Assembly: GCF_023277115.1 (NCBI RefSeq)
Contig: NZ_JALQCS010000001.1
Span: forward strand, 1,606,001-1,670,000
Source: Acidithiobacillus acidisediminis
Lineage (GTDB): Bacteria; Pseudomonadota; Gammaproteobacteria; Acidithiobacillales; Acidithiobacillaceae
DNA length: 64,000 bases
Reading direction: 5' to 3'
Part shown: positions 23,583-32,026 of the stretch, piece by piece
Numbering within the stretch: position 1 is the first letter of the stretch
Layout: each line of letters begins with the position of its first letter
Notes under the pieces: model-generated
Told to the model about the DNA's origin: nothing
The model's database searches: none
Seen by the model: only the letters and a program-made list of their open reading frames with translations
Made by a program: the position numbers and the translations under genes

Positions 23583-24685
23583 TTACCCAGTCACGCCCTC
23601 AATGGCTTCCACCTCTGGTGGATGTGGCACTGCCGACGGTGGGATCTGTCGCCGCAGCACGCGCATCGGCGCGCCATAGCATGGGCAGGTCAATGGCGGG
23701 CGCGGCATTATCCAGCACGGGTTCGGCGCCACCTTCAGCAGCACCTGCAACAAGGCAATCAGATGTTTGCTATTGGGATGCAGAAAGCCGTAGTTGCGCG
23801 CTCGCCGGAAGCCCTTGGGTGGCAAATGTTGCAGGACCAGGTGTGGGAAGGCCGTACCGCTTAGGATGCGGTCCATCCGTTTGCCGGTCTTACCGTCCAG
23901 ATAGCGGAAGCGCACTTGGCCATTCTCGCAGGCGAGGATGGCCTTTTACTGAATTACCCCGCGATACAGATAGCGGCCCAGATTGACCAGGGCCTTCTCC
24001 CCGTTGCCCACGCCTTTGCAGTCGACCACCCAGGTCGTCGCCAGACCGGGCGGCGGTTTCAGGTCAGTCTGTTCGAGGGTGGCCTGCACCTTGCGCGAAA
24101 CACCTTGGCCAAAGCCCGGTGGTGGAACAGGTGGCACGGCCTGTTCTTTCGAGTCTTGGTCCGCCAACTCCGCCCCTTGGCATCCAGGGTTGTCGCCGGC
24201 ATGGCGAGATGGATATGGGGATGGTAATCGAGTCGCCGGGAGTGGGCGTTCAATACTGCCACTGCGCCGGGCGTGCCTTGCAACTCTCGGTCGTTTCTGC
24301 TGAAGGTACGCAGCGTTGCCCACGCGCAGTCGAACAAGATGGCGTAGAGCGTGCATTGATGCTGCCAGGCCAGTAGCCTCAGTTCTGCCGGCAACGTGAA
24401 GGTGAGCTGGAAGTGGTCGGCCGGTACCTTGCGCTTGCGTTGCCGTTCAAGCCAACGCTGGCTTTCGTGGTGTTGGCAGTGCGGGCAACTGCGAGGGCCG
24501 CAGGAATGGGGCAACAGACGGATCTCATCACAGGCGCTGCATGCCGCCAGAAAAAGTGGCGCCAAGGCGGTGCGGCACTGCTTCATGGCGGCAAGGGCCT
24601 GACGCTGGCTGGGCAACAGGGACCGGCCATACCGCCGCAGGTAGTCTGCCTCGAAGCGGGCAATAATATCGTCGAAGGGAATCAT
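23583..24685 (-). pseudogene. IS91-family transposase, frameshifted and with a stop codon
   Basis: The N-terminal third has the zinc-binding cluster CSACDEIRLLPHSCGPRSCP and CQHHESQRWLERQ. The middle has LDYHPHIHLAMPATTLD, with the HUH-type catalytic histidines of IS91 transposases. A one-base deletion near 24089 shifts the frame after HHRALAKVFRAR; the other frame continues VQATLEQTDLKPPPGL to LVNLGRYLYRGVIQ. A TAA at 23946-23948 then replaces what is normally a sense codon before KAILACENGQVRFRYLDGK. The C-terminus carries LQHLPPKGFRRARNYGFLHP. The ATG overlaps the recombinase stop. The gene is dead. Confidence 0.82.
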
Positions 24686-25588
24686 TGTACCGTCCTCCAC
24701 TGGATCGAGAACCGGCTCATCAAGGCATTGATGCAGGCATGCGCTCGTTCGTGGGTGTGACTGGTGAGGTGGGTGTATTGGGCCGTGGTCAGAACCGAAT
24801 GATGGCCAAGGATCTTCTGGACTTCAAGCAGGTCGACACCGGCTTCGATCAGGTGCGTCGCATAGCTATGCCGCAGGCTGTGTGGGGTGCTCTTTTTTTA
24901 GGCCGCAATTGAGGACAACTTGGCGTAAGGTGGCCTGCACGCCAACGCGATCCAGGGGCGAGTGAGCCCGATCCGCCGCCTTCAGACCGCCCTGCCGGTT
25001 GGGGAAGAGGAGTGCTGGATGGCGGTGGAGTTGCCAGAACTGTCGTAAGGCGGCGAGTGTGGCTGCCGGTAAAGGCACGAAGCGATCCCGGTTGCCCTTG
25101 GCATCGCGGATATGCACCCGACGACGCCCGGTGTCAATGTCGCCAACCTGAGGCGCCAGGCCTTCGCCCAGGCGCAGACCCAGGCTGTAGAGGATGAAAT
25201 AGAATACCCGGTAGCTCGGGGTACGGGTCGTGGCAAAAAGCTGCTGGGCTTCGTCGACAGTAACAATGTTGGGCAGACGTTGGGCTTTGGGCGGCTTGAT
25301 CAGGTGGGGCATGGCCTAGCGTTGATGCAGAACGTGGGTGGTATAGAACTTCAAGCCATAGAGGTCGAGCTTGACCGCGCTCTAGGAGTGGCTCTCAATC
25401 AGGTCGCTGAAATAATTGGTCAACTGGGCCTCGGAGAGGTCATCGATCTGGTGGCTGAAGTAGTCGCCCAAGCGCCGGATGGCGCGGGCATAGGCGTCGA
25501 TGGTCTTGGGCTGCAGACCTTTGAGCTTGAGGTGCTTGAGATGGATCCGGTATTGCCGGTTGAAGTGCTCGTTGGTGGTGCAGGTCAT
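24682..25588 (-). pseudogene. Tyrosine recombinase of the IS91-like element, multiply broken
   Basis: The N-terminal SAM-like part (about 65 codons) ends at a TAG (25382-25384), and the next stretch SAVKLDLYGLKFYTTHVLHQ ends at a second TAG (25316-25318). By family memory both codons correspond to tryptophan (TGG). The catalytic part follows with SLGLRLGEGL (first Arg). A run of seven T on the plus strand (24893-24899) then shifts the frame by one base. After the shift the sequence continues [32 protein letters not shown] with the HxxR, H and Tyr of the active site. All catalytic residues survive in pieces, but the gene cannot make one protein. Confidence 0.8.
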
Positions 25589-25701
25589 GCTGGTTCCTCC
25601 TCACGAAATATTGCAGAATCGTCCCAGAGGACCCTCAGGTGGATGAACATGCAGAGTAATTCGTGTCAGGCCAGTCGGCGACTCCTCCGCGCAGCGGCTT
25701 C

Positions 25702-25759
25702 GTCCAACATAGCGCTCAACCTAGCTCGCTTCGGCGAGCCGGTTTGCTCTACGTTAGCC
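25702..25759 (+). other. attC recombination site 4 (short)
   Basis: Runs from GTCCAAC (perfect RYYYAAC) to GTTAGCC (perfect GTTRRRY). The inner arms CAACCTAGCTCGC and GCGAGCCGGTTTG pair with a bulge. At 58 bases it is near the lower limit for attC. The cassette gene it should end has been lost or replaced by the IS91-like remnant. Confidence 0.8.
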
Positions 25760-25761
25760 AT

Positions 25762-26223
25762 ATGACAAACCATCAGCGTACCGGAGCCGTTTCCAACGCA
25801 CATGCAGGCCGTGAGTTTGAGGCAGATGCATTGGCTTATTTCATCGATGAAGAAGGCTTGACCCTTACGACATCATTTTCTGTGCAGCTCGGCGTCAATG
25901 ACCTTCGAAAAGCACATCGTTTCGACTTGGGTTGTAAAGAACCGGCAGTATTAGTCGAATGCAAGTCTCACAACTGGACAGAAACTGGAAACATGCCAAG
26001 CGCAAAGATCACTGTGTGGAACGAAGCAATGTATTACTTCCTTCTGGCACCGGCGCACTTCAGGAAAATCCTCTTCGTTCTTGAGGCTCGGCACGCCCGC
26101 CAATCAGAAACCTTGGCCGAGTATTATACCCGTGTCAATGGGCATCTCATTCCACGAGATGTTTCTATTGTTGAGTTCAACCCTACTTCAAAAAGCGCTA
26201 GTTATGTCAAAGCTGCTGGCTAA
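25762..26223 (+). CDS. Putative PD-(D/E)XK nuclease, gene cassette 4
   Basis: A 153-residue protein starting 2 bases after attC site 4. The central segment KAHRFDLGCKEPAVLVECKS has Asp in a strand, then a second strand ending E-C-K, the spacing of the PD-(D/E)XK nuclease core. ITVWNEAMYYFLLAP forms the following helix, and HFRKILFVLEARH is another core strand. The opening GREFEADALAYFIDEEGL resembles the first helix of such nucleases. I do not recognise a named family. It could be a restriction-like or repair enzyme, and with the Shedu-type gene it makes two nuclease-like cassettes in one array. A longer frame upstream would start before the attC and is not used. Confidence 0.65.
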   Translation: MTNHQRTGAVSNAHAGREFEADALAYFIDEEGLTLTTSFSVQLGVNDLRKAHRFDLGCKEPAVLVECKSHNWTETGNMPSAKITVWNEAMYYFLLAPAHFRKILFVLEARHARQSETLAEYYTRVNGHLIPRDVSIVEFNPTSKSASYVKAAG

Positions 26224-26298
26224 CAGGCGCTTCGACTGGAGCGTTCCAACTGTTGGCTTCGCTGCATGTTTTCGCGCCCCTCAAGCTAAATGCTGGGC
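26218..26298 (+). other. attC recombination site 5
   Basis: Begins GGCTAAC and ends GCTGGGC (one change from GTTGGGC). The stretch GGAGCGTTCCAACTGTTGGC with the later GCTGCATGTTTTCGCGCCCC and TCAAGCTAAA closely resembles attC site 2, so the two cassettes share a site lineage. Confidence 0.7.
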
Positions 26299-26306
26299 CT
26301 CTTGAG

Positions 26307-26927
26307 ATGACCACACTCACGCACTGTCCAGAACTTCTTCCGCCTGACCTCACGGCCCTGATTGATAGCTTCGCTCAGGCGTGGGCAAATAGCCCCTCCC
26401 GTCCTCGTCCATCGGACAATGCCATTGCCCATTGGTCAGAATTATTGGCCGCATGGGTGGCCGCCGACGACCTGCCTCTGTTTGTCCGCAAACACTCCAA
26501 CAATCGCGGCTCCGTTGTTTCTCACTTATCTGGACGTCCTCTTGTTCCCTGCGACAACAGCCCCGCCCACTGGGCTTACGTTATGGCATCAAACGGCGAA
26601 TGCCCCTCGCTTCAAGACATCAGAGCGTTCCTCGCCAAAGACGTGATTCCTGTCGCCATGATTCAAAAGGCTGTAGAAAAACCTATTGCCAAATACCACT
26701 GCACGCTTACGAAAAGGTTCAACGTCAATGAGTATGGTTGGAAACTCGCCCATATTCGAGGTGTCGGGTTGAAAAACCGCACTCATATCACCGAGCTTCC
26801 CCCTGAGCGGCTGATCGCTCAATTTCTCTCGCTCATGGCACCTGCGAATATGTTTGTTATTCCTCTACCTTGGGCAGGCATCGCGGAAATTGAAACAGTC
26901 ATTCAAGCTGTGGCATCCGCGCAATGA
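26307..26927 (+). CDS. Unknown soluble protein, gene cassette 5
   Basis: A 206-residue protein that I cannot assign. It has no signal peptide or membrane helix. Notable segments are HWSELLAAWVAADDLPLFVR and SPAHWAYVMASNGECPSLQD in the first half; the second half has AKYHCTLTKRFNVNEYGWKL and HITELPPERLIAQFLSLMAP. The ATG at 26307 lies 8 bases after attC site 5, and the gene ends shortly before attC site 6, so it is a normal one-gene cassette. The Trp- and His-rich first half might bind nucleic acid or metal, but this is speculation. Confidence 0.68.
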   Translation: MTTLTHCPELLPPDLTALIDSFAQAWANSPSRPRPSDNAIAHWSELLAAWVAADDLPLFVRKHSNNRGSVVSHLSGRPLVPCDNSPAHWAYVMASNGECPSLQDIRAFLAKDVIPVAMIQKAVEKPIAKYHCTLTKRFNVNEYGWKLAHIRGVGLKNRTHITELPPERLIAQFLSLMAPANMFVIPLPWAGIAEIETVIQAVASAQ

Positions 26928-26949
26928 ACCAACGACACCCAGCCCATCA

Positions 26950-27000
26950 TTCCAACGGAAGCTGCGCGATGAATCCGCGCAGCGTCCAGTAAAGTTAGAC
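26950..27000 (+). other. attC recombination site 6
   Basis: TTCCAAC to GTTAGAC (perfect GTTRRRY). The arms GGAAGCTGCGCG and CGCGCAGCGTCC pair with one mismatch around the loop ATGAATC. It separates cassette 5 from the GFA cassette. Confidence 0.7.
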
Positions 27001-27902
27001 GTTATGCGTCCGATGTCACCAGGAGGATTTCATGAATGCAAAATATTCCGGAAAGTGTCTTTGTGGGAAAGTAAGTTATTCAGTAAATGCTGAGCCGATG
27101 TTCTCGGGAAATTGCCATTGCAAAGATTGCCAACGTTCATCTGGAAGCGCTTTCATTCCAGCGATGATTTTTCGTGAAAAAGATGTGGATATCATTGGTG
27201 AAGTGAAGTATTTCGAGTCTCAAGCGGATAGCGGAGATACGCACAGTAGAGGCTTCTGCCCAAATTGTGGTTCGCAGTTGTTCGCTCGTTTCAGCGGCAT
27301 GGCAGGAGCGCTTGGCGTGAAGGCGGGAACCTTAGGGAAGCTCTGACCTAGCCTAAAAAGGTGCGCCTTGTCCCCAGTATTGACCTAAGCACGTTGCTAT
27401 CAGGTCACTTATCCGTCAAATTCCCCCATTTTCTGGAGAATTATTGGATATTGGGCACACCACTCCCTACGCGGCCAGGAGATATCTCCTCAGCATGTAC
27501 AGATTGGCCAAGGCAAAGAGCGTGGTCAGTTGAGCACCGTTCTTGGCCAGACCCCGATATCTGGTTCGCTGATAACCGAATTGGCACTTCAGCACCCGGA
27601 AGGCGTGTTCTCCCCGGGCACGGATCCGGGCAATGGCGCGGTTGTAGCGCTTGAGGGCCGCCAAGCCGGTTTTCTGCCCAGGATAGCGTCGCCGCGCTAC
27701 CGCGTTCCGTATGCCTCGGGCCACCAGCGTGTCATGCACCTGGGGATAGTCATAGCCCCGGTCAGCGAGGACCACCGACTCCTCTCCGGTAAGGAGCCCC
27801 TCCAGCCGCTGATGATCCGTAAGCGATCTCTGACCGGCGTTCTTCCCTTCTGAGCAGGCATTGCCCAGCATGGCGCCATCGTTCTTGTAAAGGATTGGCG
27901 TC

Positions 27903-28232
27903 ATGGAAAACACCCCAGAAGATAGCGGCAAGGTTCAGGCCCGGACGGAGGTCTGGCAGCAACGGATGCAGGAATACGAGGCTTGTGGCCTTTCTGCCCG
28001 ACAGTTCTGCGCAGAACACGGACTGTCCCTGCCGCAGTTTTATTATTGGCGGCGTCGCCTGCGCCTGGAGAGCGGTGGCGTGGTAGCTCCCGGGGATGAT
28101 GGGGAGGCGATGGCTCCTGCCTTCGTGGAATTGGGCCTGGGTGCTGTGCCACCATCTGCAGCGCGGGCGCTGCCCCTGGAGATTCGCCTCGACCTGGGGG
28201 GTGGCTGCGTCCTCTCGATTCGGCGAGGCTGA
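27903..28232 (+). CDS. tnpA: IS66 accessory protein TnpA
   Basis: A 109-residue protein with the IS66 Orf1 helix-turn-helix: WQQRMQEYEACGLSARQFCA, then EHGLSLPQFYYWRRRL. The C-terminal half is the usual variable region ending IRLDLGGGCVLSIRRG. It is needed for transposition in some IS66 elements. It sits 3 bases before tnpB. Confidence 0.9.
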   Translation: MENTPEDSGKVQARTEVWQQRMQEYEACGLSARQFCAEHGLSLPQFYYWRRRLRLESGGVVAPGDDGEAMAPAFVELGLGAVPPSAARALPLEIRLDLGGGCVLSIRRG

Positions 28233-28235
28233 GGG

Positions 28236-28589
28236 ATGTTCTTTCCGGAAGGACGCATCCGGGTCTTTCTTTGCCGGGTGCCGGTGGACATGCGTAAGTC
28301 CTTCGACGGGCTCTCGGCCTTGGTGCATCCGACCTTCGCCCAGGATCCCCTGTCCGGGCATTGCTTCGTCTTCGTGAATCGCAGGGCGACCCAGATGAAG
28401 GTGCTGTATTGGGATCGAACGGGATACTGTCTCTGGGCCAAGCGCCTGGAGCGGGGTGGCTTTTGGTCGTGGCGGCATCCCCCCAAAGCGGAGATCGACT
28501 GGACCGGTCTCAAACTCCTGTTGGAGGGCATCGATGGCGTCCAAAAAAGGCGCCGTTATCGGCACCAAAACGGAGAAAAATTCTCCTGA
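28236..28589 (+). CDS. tnpB: IS66 accessory protein TnpB
   Basis: A 117-residue IS66 Orf2 protein: RVFLCRVPVDMRKSFDGLSA, GHCFVFVNRRATQMKVLYWD and GYCLWAKRLERGGFW are the family hallmarks. This TnpB is unrelated to the RNA-guided TnpB of IS200/IS605. Its exact role in transposition is not known. It follows tnpA by 3 bases. Confidence 0.93.
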   Translation: MFFPEGRIRVFLCRVPVDMRKSFDGLSALVHPTFAQDPLSGHCFVFVNRRATQMKVLYWDRTGYCLWAKRLERGGFWSWRHPPKAEIDWTGLKLLLEGIDGVQKRRRYRHQNGEKFS

Positions 28590-28639
28590 AACCCGCTGAA
28601 ATGCTTGCGATATTAAGCAGTTAGTGTTATGATTCTGCT

Positions 28640-30235
28640 ATGGATTTGGCAGAATCTCCCACCCCCAGAAACTACCCCGAAGCCCTCGCTGCCTGGCAGC
28701 TGCAGGTCGAGATCAATGCCACCATCCACAAGAAATTTGAAGCCCAAATCCAAGGGCTCCAAAGCCAGCTCGATTGGTTCCGCCAGCAGTTCTTCGGCCA
28801 GAAGAGCGAACGGCGCGTCCCTCCGCCTCCGGTCGAGCAGCTGAGTCTCGGTCAGGAGTTTTCTCCGGCGGAAGTCGCACCTGCGCCTCTTCGTATCGTC
28901 GCCGCCCATACTCGCGCCGCGCCCAAACGGCCGGAAGATCGGGCCGAAAGCCTGCCCTTCTTCGATGAGAGCCGGGTACCTACCGAAACCATCACCCTCC
29001 CGGCTCCCGAGATCGCAGGCCTCGATCCCGACGCCTGCGAGATCATCGATACCAAGGTCAGCTACCGCCTGGCCCAGCGGCCAGGCAGCTATGTCGTCCT
29101 CAAATACGAGCGGCCGGTGGTCAAGCTCCGGGAATCGGAGACCCTGCACACCGCCCCGGCTCCCATGGGGGTTCTGGACGGCAGCCGGGCCGATGTCAGC
29201 CTGCTGGCGGGAATCCTGACGGATAAGTTCCTGTACCACTTGCCGCTCTATCGGCAGCATCAGCGGATGGTGGCCCAAGGCCTGCGGGTCAGTCGCTCTT
29301 GGCTCACCGATCTCGTGCAACGGTCCATTCTGCTCCTGTCCCCCATCTATACGGCCCAGTTTGAGAGCATTCGCCAGTCTCGCGTGCTGACTATGGACGA
29401 GACCCCCATCAAGGCGGGACGCCGGGAAAAGGGCAAGATGCACCAAGGGTACTTCTGGCCGGTCTTTGGCGATGCCCAGGAGATCTGCTTTCCCTATGCC
29501 GAAAGCCGGGGCACCATCCACATCCGGGAGCTCTTGGGCCCCTTGGCGCCGGGTACGGTGCTCCTGAGCGATGGCTATGCCGCTTATGCCCGCTTCCAGA
29601 AAGAAAACGCGGGGCTGATCCATGCCCAGTGCTGGGCCCACAGCCGACGGGAGTTCGTGCGTGCCGAGGCCCACGCCCCGGAAAGGGTGGCCGAGGCCCT
29701 GGAGCAGATCCGGGCGTTCTATCGCGTCGAAGATGAGATTCGCAGCCAAGGATTGAGCGGTGCGGACAAGCGGCACTATCGCTATACCCATAGCCGCCCC
29801 CGGGTCGCCCAGTTCTTCACTTGGGTCGAACAGCAGCTGACGGATACGGCCTTGCTACCCAGCAATCCCTTCACCAAGGCCCTCGCCTACGTCCACAGTC
29901 GCAAGGGGCCGCTGCAGGTCTTTCTGGAAGAACCTGACGTGCCCATCGACACCAACCACATCGAGTGCCAGATCCGACCCATTCCCTTGGGGAGAAAAAA
30001 CTGGCTCTTCTGCTGGACTGAACTTGGTGCAGAGCATCTCGGTATCATCCAGAGTCTGCTCAGTACCTGCCGCCTGCAGGGGATCGATCCCTACGATTAT
30101 CTCGTAGACGTCCTGCAGCGGGTCGGTCAGCATCCGGCCAAGGACGTGGCCCAACTCACCCCTCGTCTGTGGAAAGAGCACTTTGCCCAGGCACCCCTGC
30201 GCTCCGATCTGCACCGCTTCCAGCAACACCGCTGA
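28640..30235 (+). CDS. tnpC: IS66 transposase TnpC
   Basis: A 531-residue DDE transposase. It has an N-terminal coiled coil (about 20-60, leading to WFRQQFFGQKSERR), a zinc-binding and linker region, and a DDE domain with TMDETPIKAG (first Asp), TVLLSDGYAAYARF (second Asp) and DTNHIECQIRPIPLGRKNWL (Glu). The full length and unbroken frame indicate an intact enzyme. A 50-base gap separates it from tnpB. Confidence 0.95.
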   Translation: MDLAESPTPRNYPEALAAWQLQVEINATIHKKFEAQIQGLQSQLDWFRQQFFGQKSERRVPPPPVEQLSLGQEFSPAEVAPAPLRIVAAHTRAAPKRPEDRAESLPFFDESRVPTETITLPAPEIAGLDPDACEIIDTKVSYRLAQRPGSYVVLKYERPVVKLRESETLHTAPAPMGVLDGSRADVSLLAGILTDKFLYHLPLYRQHQRMVAQGLRVSRSWLTDLVQRSILLLSPIYTAQFESIRQSRVLTMDETPIKAGRREKGKMHQGYFWPVFGDAQEICFPYAESRGTIHIRELLGPLAPGTVLLSDGYAAYARFQKENAGLIHAQCWAHSRREFVRAEAHAPERVAEALEQIRAFYRVEDEIRSQGLSGADKRHYRYTHSRPRVAQFFTWVEQQLTDTALLPSNPFTKALAYVHSRKGPLQVFLEEPDVPIDTNHIECQIRPIPLGRKNWLFCWTELGAEHLGIIQSLLSTCRLQGIDPYDYLVDVLQRVGQHPAKDVAQLTPRLWKEHFAQAPLRSDLHRFQQHR

Positions 30236-31119
30236 TTCCACCGCCCACCTCAATCCCGACCAGGCAATAAGCCATCCTGCCTCATGCCAATGGAGGGGGG
30301 AAGAACGCCGCTGAGAGACCGGTTACGATGATCCGGTACCTTGGCCGCCGTGAAGTCCACCGCCTGTACGATACCTTGGAGATCCGTTGCCACATGCGCC
30401 TTCATCCCGAAATACCACTGATTCCCTTTCTTGGTGGAACTCATCTCTGGATCCCGCTTGCGGTCTCGGTTCTTGGTGGAGCTCGGGGCGTGAATCAAGG
30501 TGGCATCCACGGTCTTGCCTTCCTGCAGCAAGAGCCCTTTCTCCTGCAACACGGACTGCACCTCGGCAAAGATGGCCTGGGCAAGCGCATGGCGCTCCAG
30601 TAAGCGGCGGAACTTCAGGATCGTGGTCTCATCGGGAACGAAGTCCCGACCCAAGTCGATACCGACGAATTGACGGAGCAGAGGAACCTCGTACAGGGCC
30701 TCTTCCATCCCCGGATCGGAGTAGCCGAACCATTGCTGGAGAAAGTGGATCCGCAGCATCCGCTCCAAAGGCATAGGTTTGCGGCCGCTGCCCCCCTTGG
30801 GGTAGTGCGGCTCGATCAAGGCCACAAGCCTGGCCCAGGGAACCACGGCATCCATCTCGGCCAGAAAGCGTTCTCGCTTGGTCTGCTTGCGGCGTCGCGA
30901 CAGGCTGGGCTCCTCGGCAAAGGTTATCTGTCCGGACATGGATAGCATCTCCTCGCTACTCGGTCAGCCCATTGTATCAGATGGCTAAATCAGAGACTCC
31001 TTAGATGACTCATCGAATTACGCGCCAAATTTAGATTTCTATGTAGGCAGTGCTGCGCCTTGGGACTTTATGGACCCACAATTACCCAAGAAACAAGGGG
31101 CGGCTCGGGGCTAATATTG

Positions 31120-31236
31120 ATGCATAATAATTCATTGCAGCCCACCCTCACCACTGGCAGATTGACGCTTAGGCCTCTCTTGCTCAGTGACGCAGGGACT
31201 GTGCAAGGGCGGGAGATTTACAAGGGCGGAAGATAG
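31120..31236 (+). pseudogene. N-terminal remnant of a GNAT acetyltransferase
   Basis: Thirty-eight codons beginning just after the GFA stop read LQPTLTTGRLTLRPLLLSDA, the usual opening strand and helix of GNAT acetyltransferases, then GTVQGREIYKGGR and stop. The acetyl-CoA-binding part is missing. It is probably a cassette gene truncated by deletion; about 120 bases of unassigned sequence follow. Confidence 0.55.
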
Positions 31237-31282
31237 TTCTAGCATCAGTACCGTGGAATGGAGTGTATTACATGACGTGACA

Positions 31283-31345
31283 AATGTTCAATAGCAATAA
31301 TGGGTGTAATGTTGCAAAGCCTTTGCAGTTGAATATCCGTCTGGG
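31283..31345 (+). repeat. Second copy of the attI-like 63-base repeat (right copy)
   Basis: This stretch aligns with 19327-19389 over 63 bases with the same spacing and the identical run GCAGTTGAATAT, but its core reads CCGTCTGGG instead of ACGTTAGG. It immediately precedes another cassette-like gene. The two copies are in the same orientation about 12 kb apart and bracket most of the array. Confidence 0.5.
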
Positions 31346-31360
31346 CTTCGGTAAATCACT

Positions 31361-32026
31361 GTGAATTTCCGTATAATATTGATATTGTTAGCCTCGCCTA
31401 TCACATTTTATGCCATTGAGCCATATACTTGTAGAAATGGTGCGTTCCCATCTTATACAGAATTAAATCTCGGTGAAATTGTCGCAGGAGCAGGTGAGCG
31501 AGTTCATGCGAGGGATGACTCTGAGGGCTGCCCCAACCAAACAAAATGCATTCAAAAGGGATATTTGGTGAATGGAGACAGGGTGCTTACCGCACATCCT
31601 GCAGACGGATGGGTCTGTATTTATTATTTTGGTAAGAACACCGACTATACGGGCTGGGTATCGCAAAGAGATGTGAGAGCAATTCCTTACCCAAAGAAGC
31701 CAGCGCTTCAGGACCGGCTGTGAAGTTGGGTTCCTGTAGCGGGACCAAACAACATTGGAATAAAATTGGCGCCAAAAGGCATGCTGGAAATCGGCGGTGA
31801 GGCGTATTGGTATGGAGCAATCGTAGATGGCGAGCAGGTCATCCACAATGGTGAAGTGGACGGAATTGCTGCTCCGATGGGAAACAAGCTGACGGTTCGG
31901 GGCGACGATCCATATAGTTGTGCCGTTAAATTTGAACTCATCGGTCCATACTTGGCTGTCACCGACAACAATCAATGCGGTGGAATAAACGTCCGCTTCA
32001 ATGATGTGTATCGCCGCAAGCGCTAA
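31361..32026 (+). pseudogene. Secreted SH3-like cassette protein with an in-frame TGA
   Basis: A single frame runs through except for one TGA at 31721-31723. The first part (120 residues, GTG start) has a signal peptide (IILILLASPITFYA), then a small beta-rich domain with GYLVNGDRVLTAHPADGWVC and DYTGWVSQRDVRAI, which resembles a bacterial SH3-like repeat. After the TGA the frame continues SWVPVAGPNNIGIKLAPKGM, then GNKLTVRGDDPYSCAVKFEL, to the end at 32026. The two parts read as one protein of about 220 residues, so a nonsense mutation is the simple explanation. The protein family is unknown. Its attC follows. Confidence 0.65.

Larger units (their letters stand above)
23583..25588 (-). mobile_element. 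Decayed IS91-family element (recombinase plus transposase)
   Basis: Two overlapping leftward genes, a tyrosine recombinase and an IS91-type transposase, have the order found in IS91-like elements that carry an accessory integrase. Both are disrupted several times, so the copy is inactive. The limits given are those of the genes; the ori and ter ends were not identified. It sits within the cassette array between attC site 3 and the attC at 25702. Confidence 0.75.
27819..30326 (+). mobile_element. IS66-family insertion sequence, complete
   Basis: The left end begins GTAAGCGATCTCTGACCGGC; the right end, read inward, begins GTAACCGGTCTCTCAGCGGC. Both continue GTTCTTCCC. The GTAA start is typical of IS66. 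A perfect 8-base target duplication GATGATCC flanks the element (27811-27818 and 30327-30334). It carries the three standard genes tnpA, tnpB and tnpC, all intact, so the copy may be active. It lies in opposite orientation within the IS5 transposase gene. Confidence 0.95.
27467..30948 (-). pseudogene. IS5-family transposase split by IS66
   Basis: The N-terminal part (30948 down to 30327) shows the IS5 opening HYPKGGSGRKPMPLERMLRI, FLQQWFGYSDPGMEEALYE, and the first catalytic Asp in GKTVDATLIHAPSS. The C-terminal part (27810 down to 27467) has VVLADRGYDYPQ (second Asp) and RIRARGEHAFRVLKCQFGY (with the catalytic Glu). Joining the two with one copy of the 8-base duplication restores an uninterrupted 321-codon frame through KVPDHQRLEG. 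The only lesion is the IS66 insertion. Confidence 0.88.
27336..31000 (-). mobile_element. IS5-group insertion sequence, itself interrupted by an IS66 element
   Basis: The ends are imperfect inverted repeats: GGAAGCTCTGACCTAGCC on the left and, read inward from the right, GGAGTCTCTGATTTAGCC. A 4-base target duplication TTAG flanks it (27332-27335 and 31001-31004), fitting the YTAR target of the IS5 group. Without the nested IS66 and its duplication the element is 1149-1151 bases. The transposase reads leftward. It interrupts the GFA cassette. Confidence 0.9.
27032..31114 (+). pseudogene. GFA-family (formaldehyde-activating-like) gene split by nested insertion sequences
   Basis: The 5' part (27032-27335) encodes the zinc-binding GFA/CENP-V fold: GKCLCGKVSYSV, GNCHCKDCQRSSGSAF and GFCPNCGSQLF. 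The 3' part (31005-31114) continues exactly in frame after removal of the insertion and one copy of the TTAG duplication. It gives GTLDDSSNYAP and SAAPWDFMDP, the usual ending of the family. The rebuilt gene would encode 137 residues. As it stands, translation runs three codons into the IS5 element and stops. Related proteins act in glutathione- or zinc-dependent small-molecule chemistry, and many have no known substrate. A good AGGAGG precedes the ATG. Confidence 0.88.

Noticed and set aside
24682-25588. Tyrosine recombinase considered as the missing integron integrase
   Set aside because: Its sequence and its overlap with an IS91-type transposase place it in an IS91-like element; it lacks IntI context and is broken.
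28236-28589. TnpB considered as an RNA-guided nuclease of the IS200/IS605 kind
   Set aside because: The IS66 TnpB family is unrelated; the flanking tnpA and tnpC genes and the GTAA ends confirm IS66.
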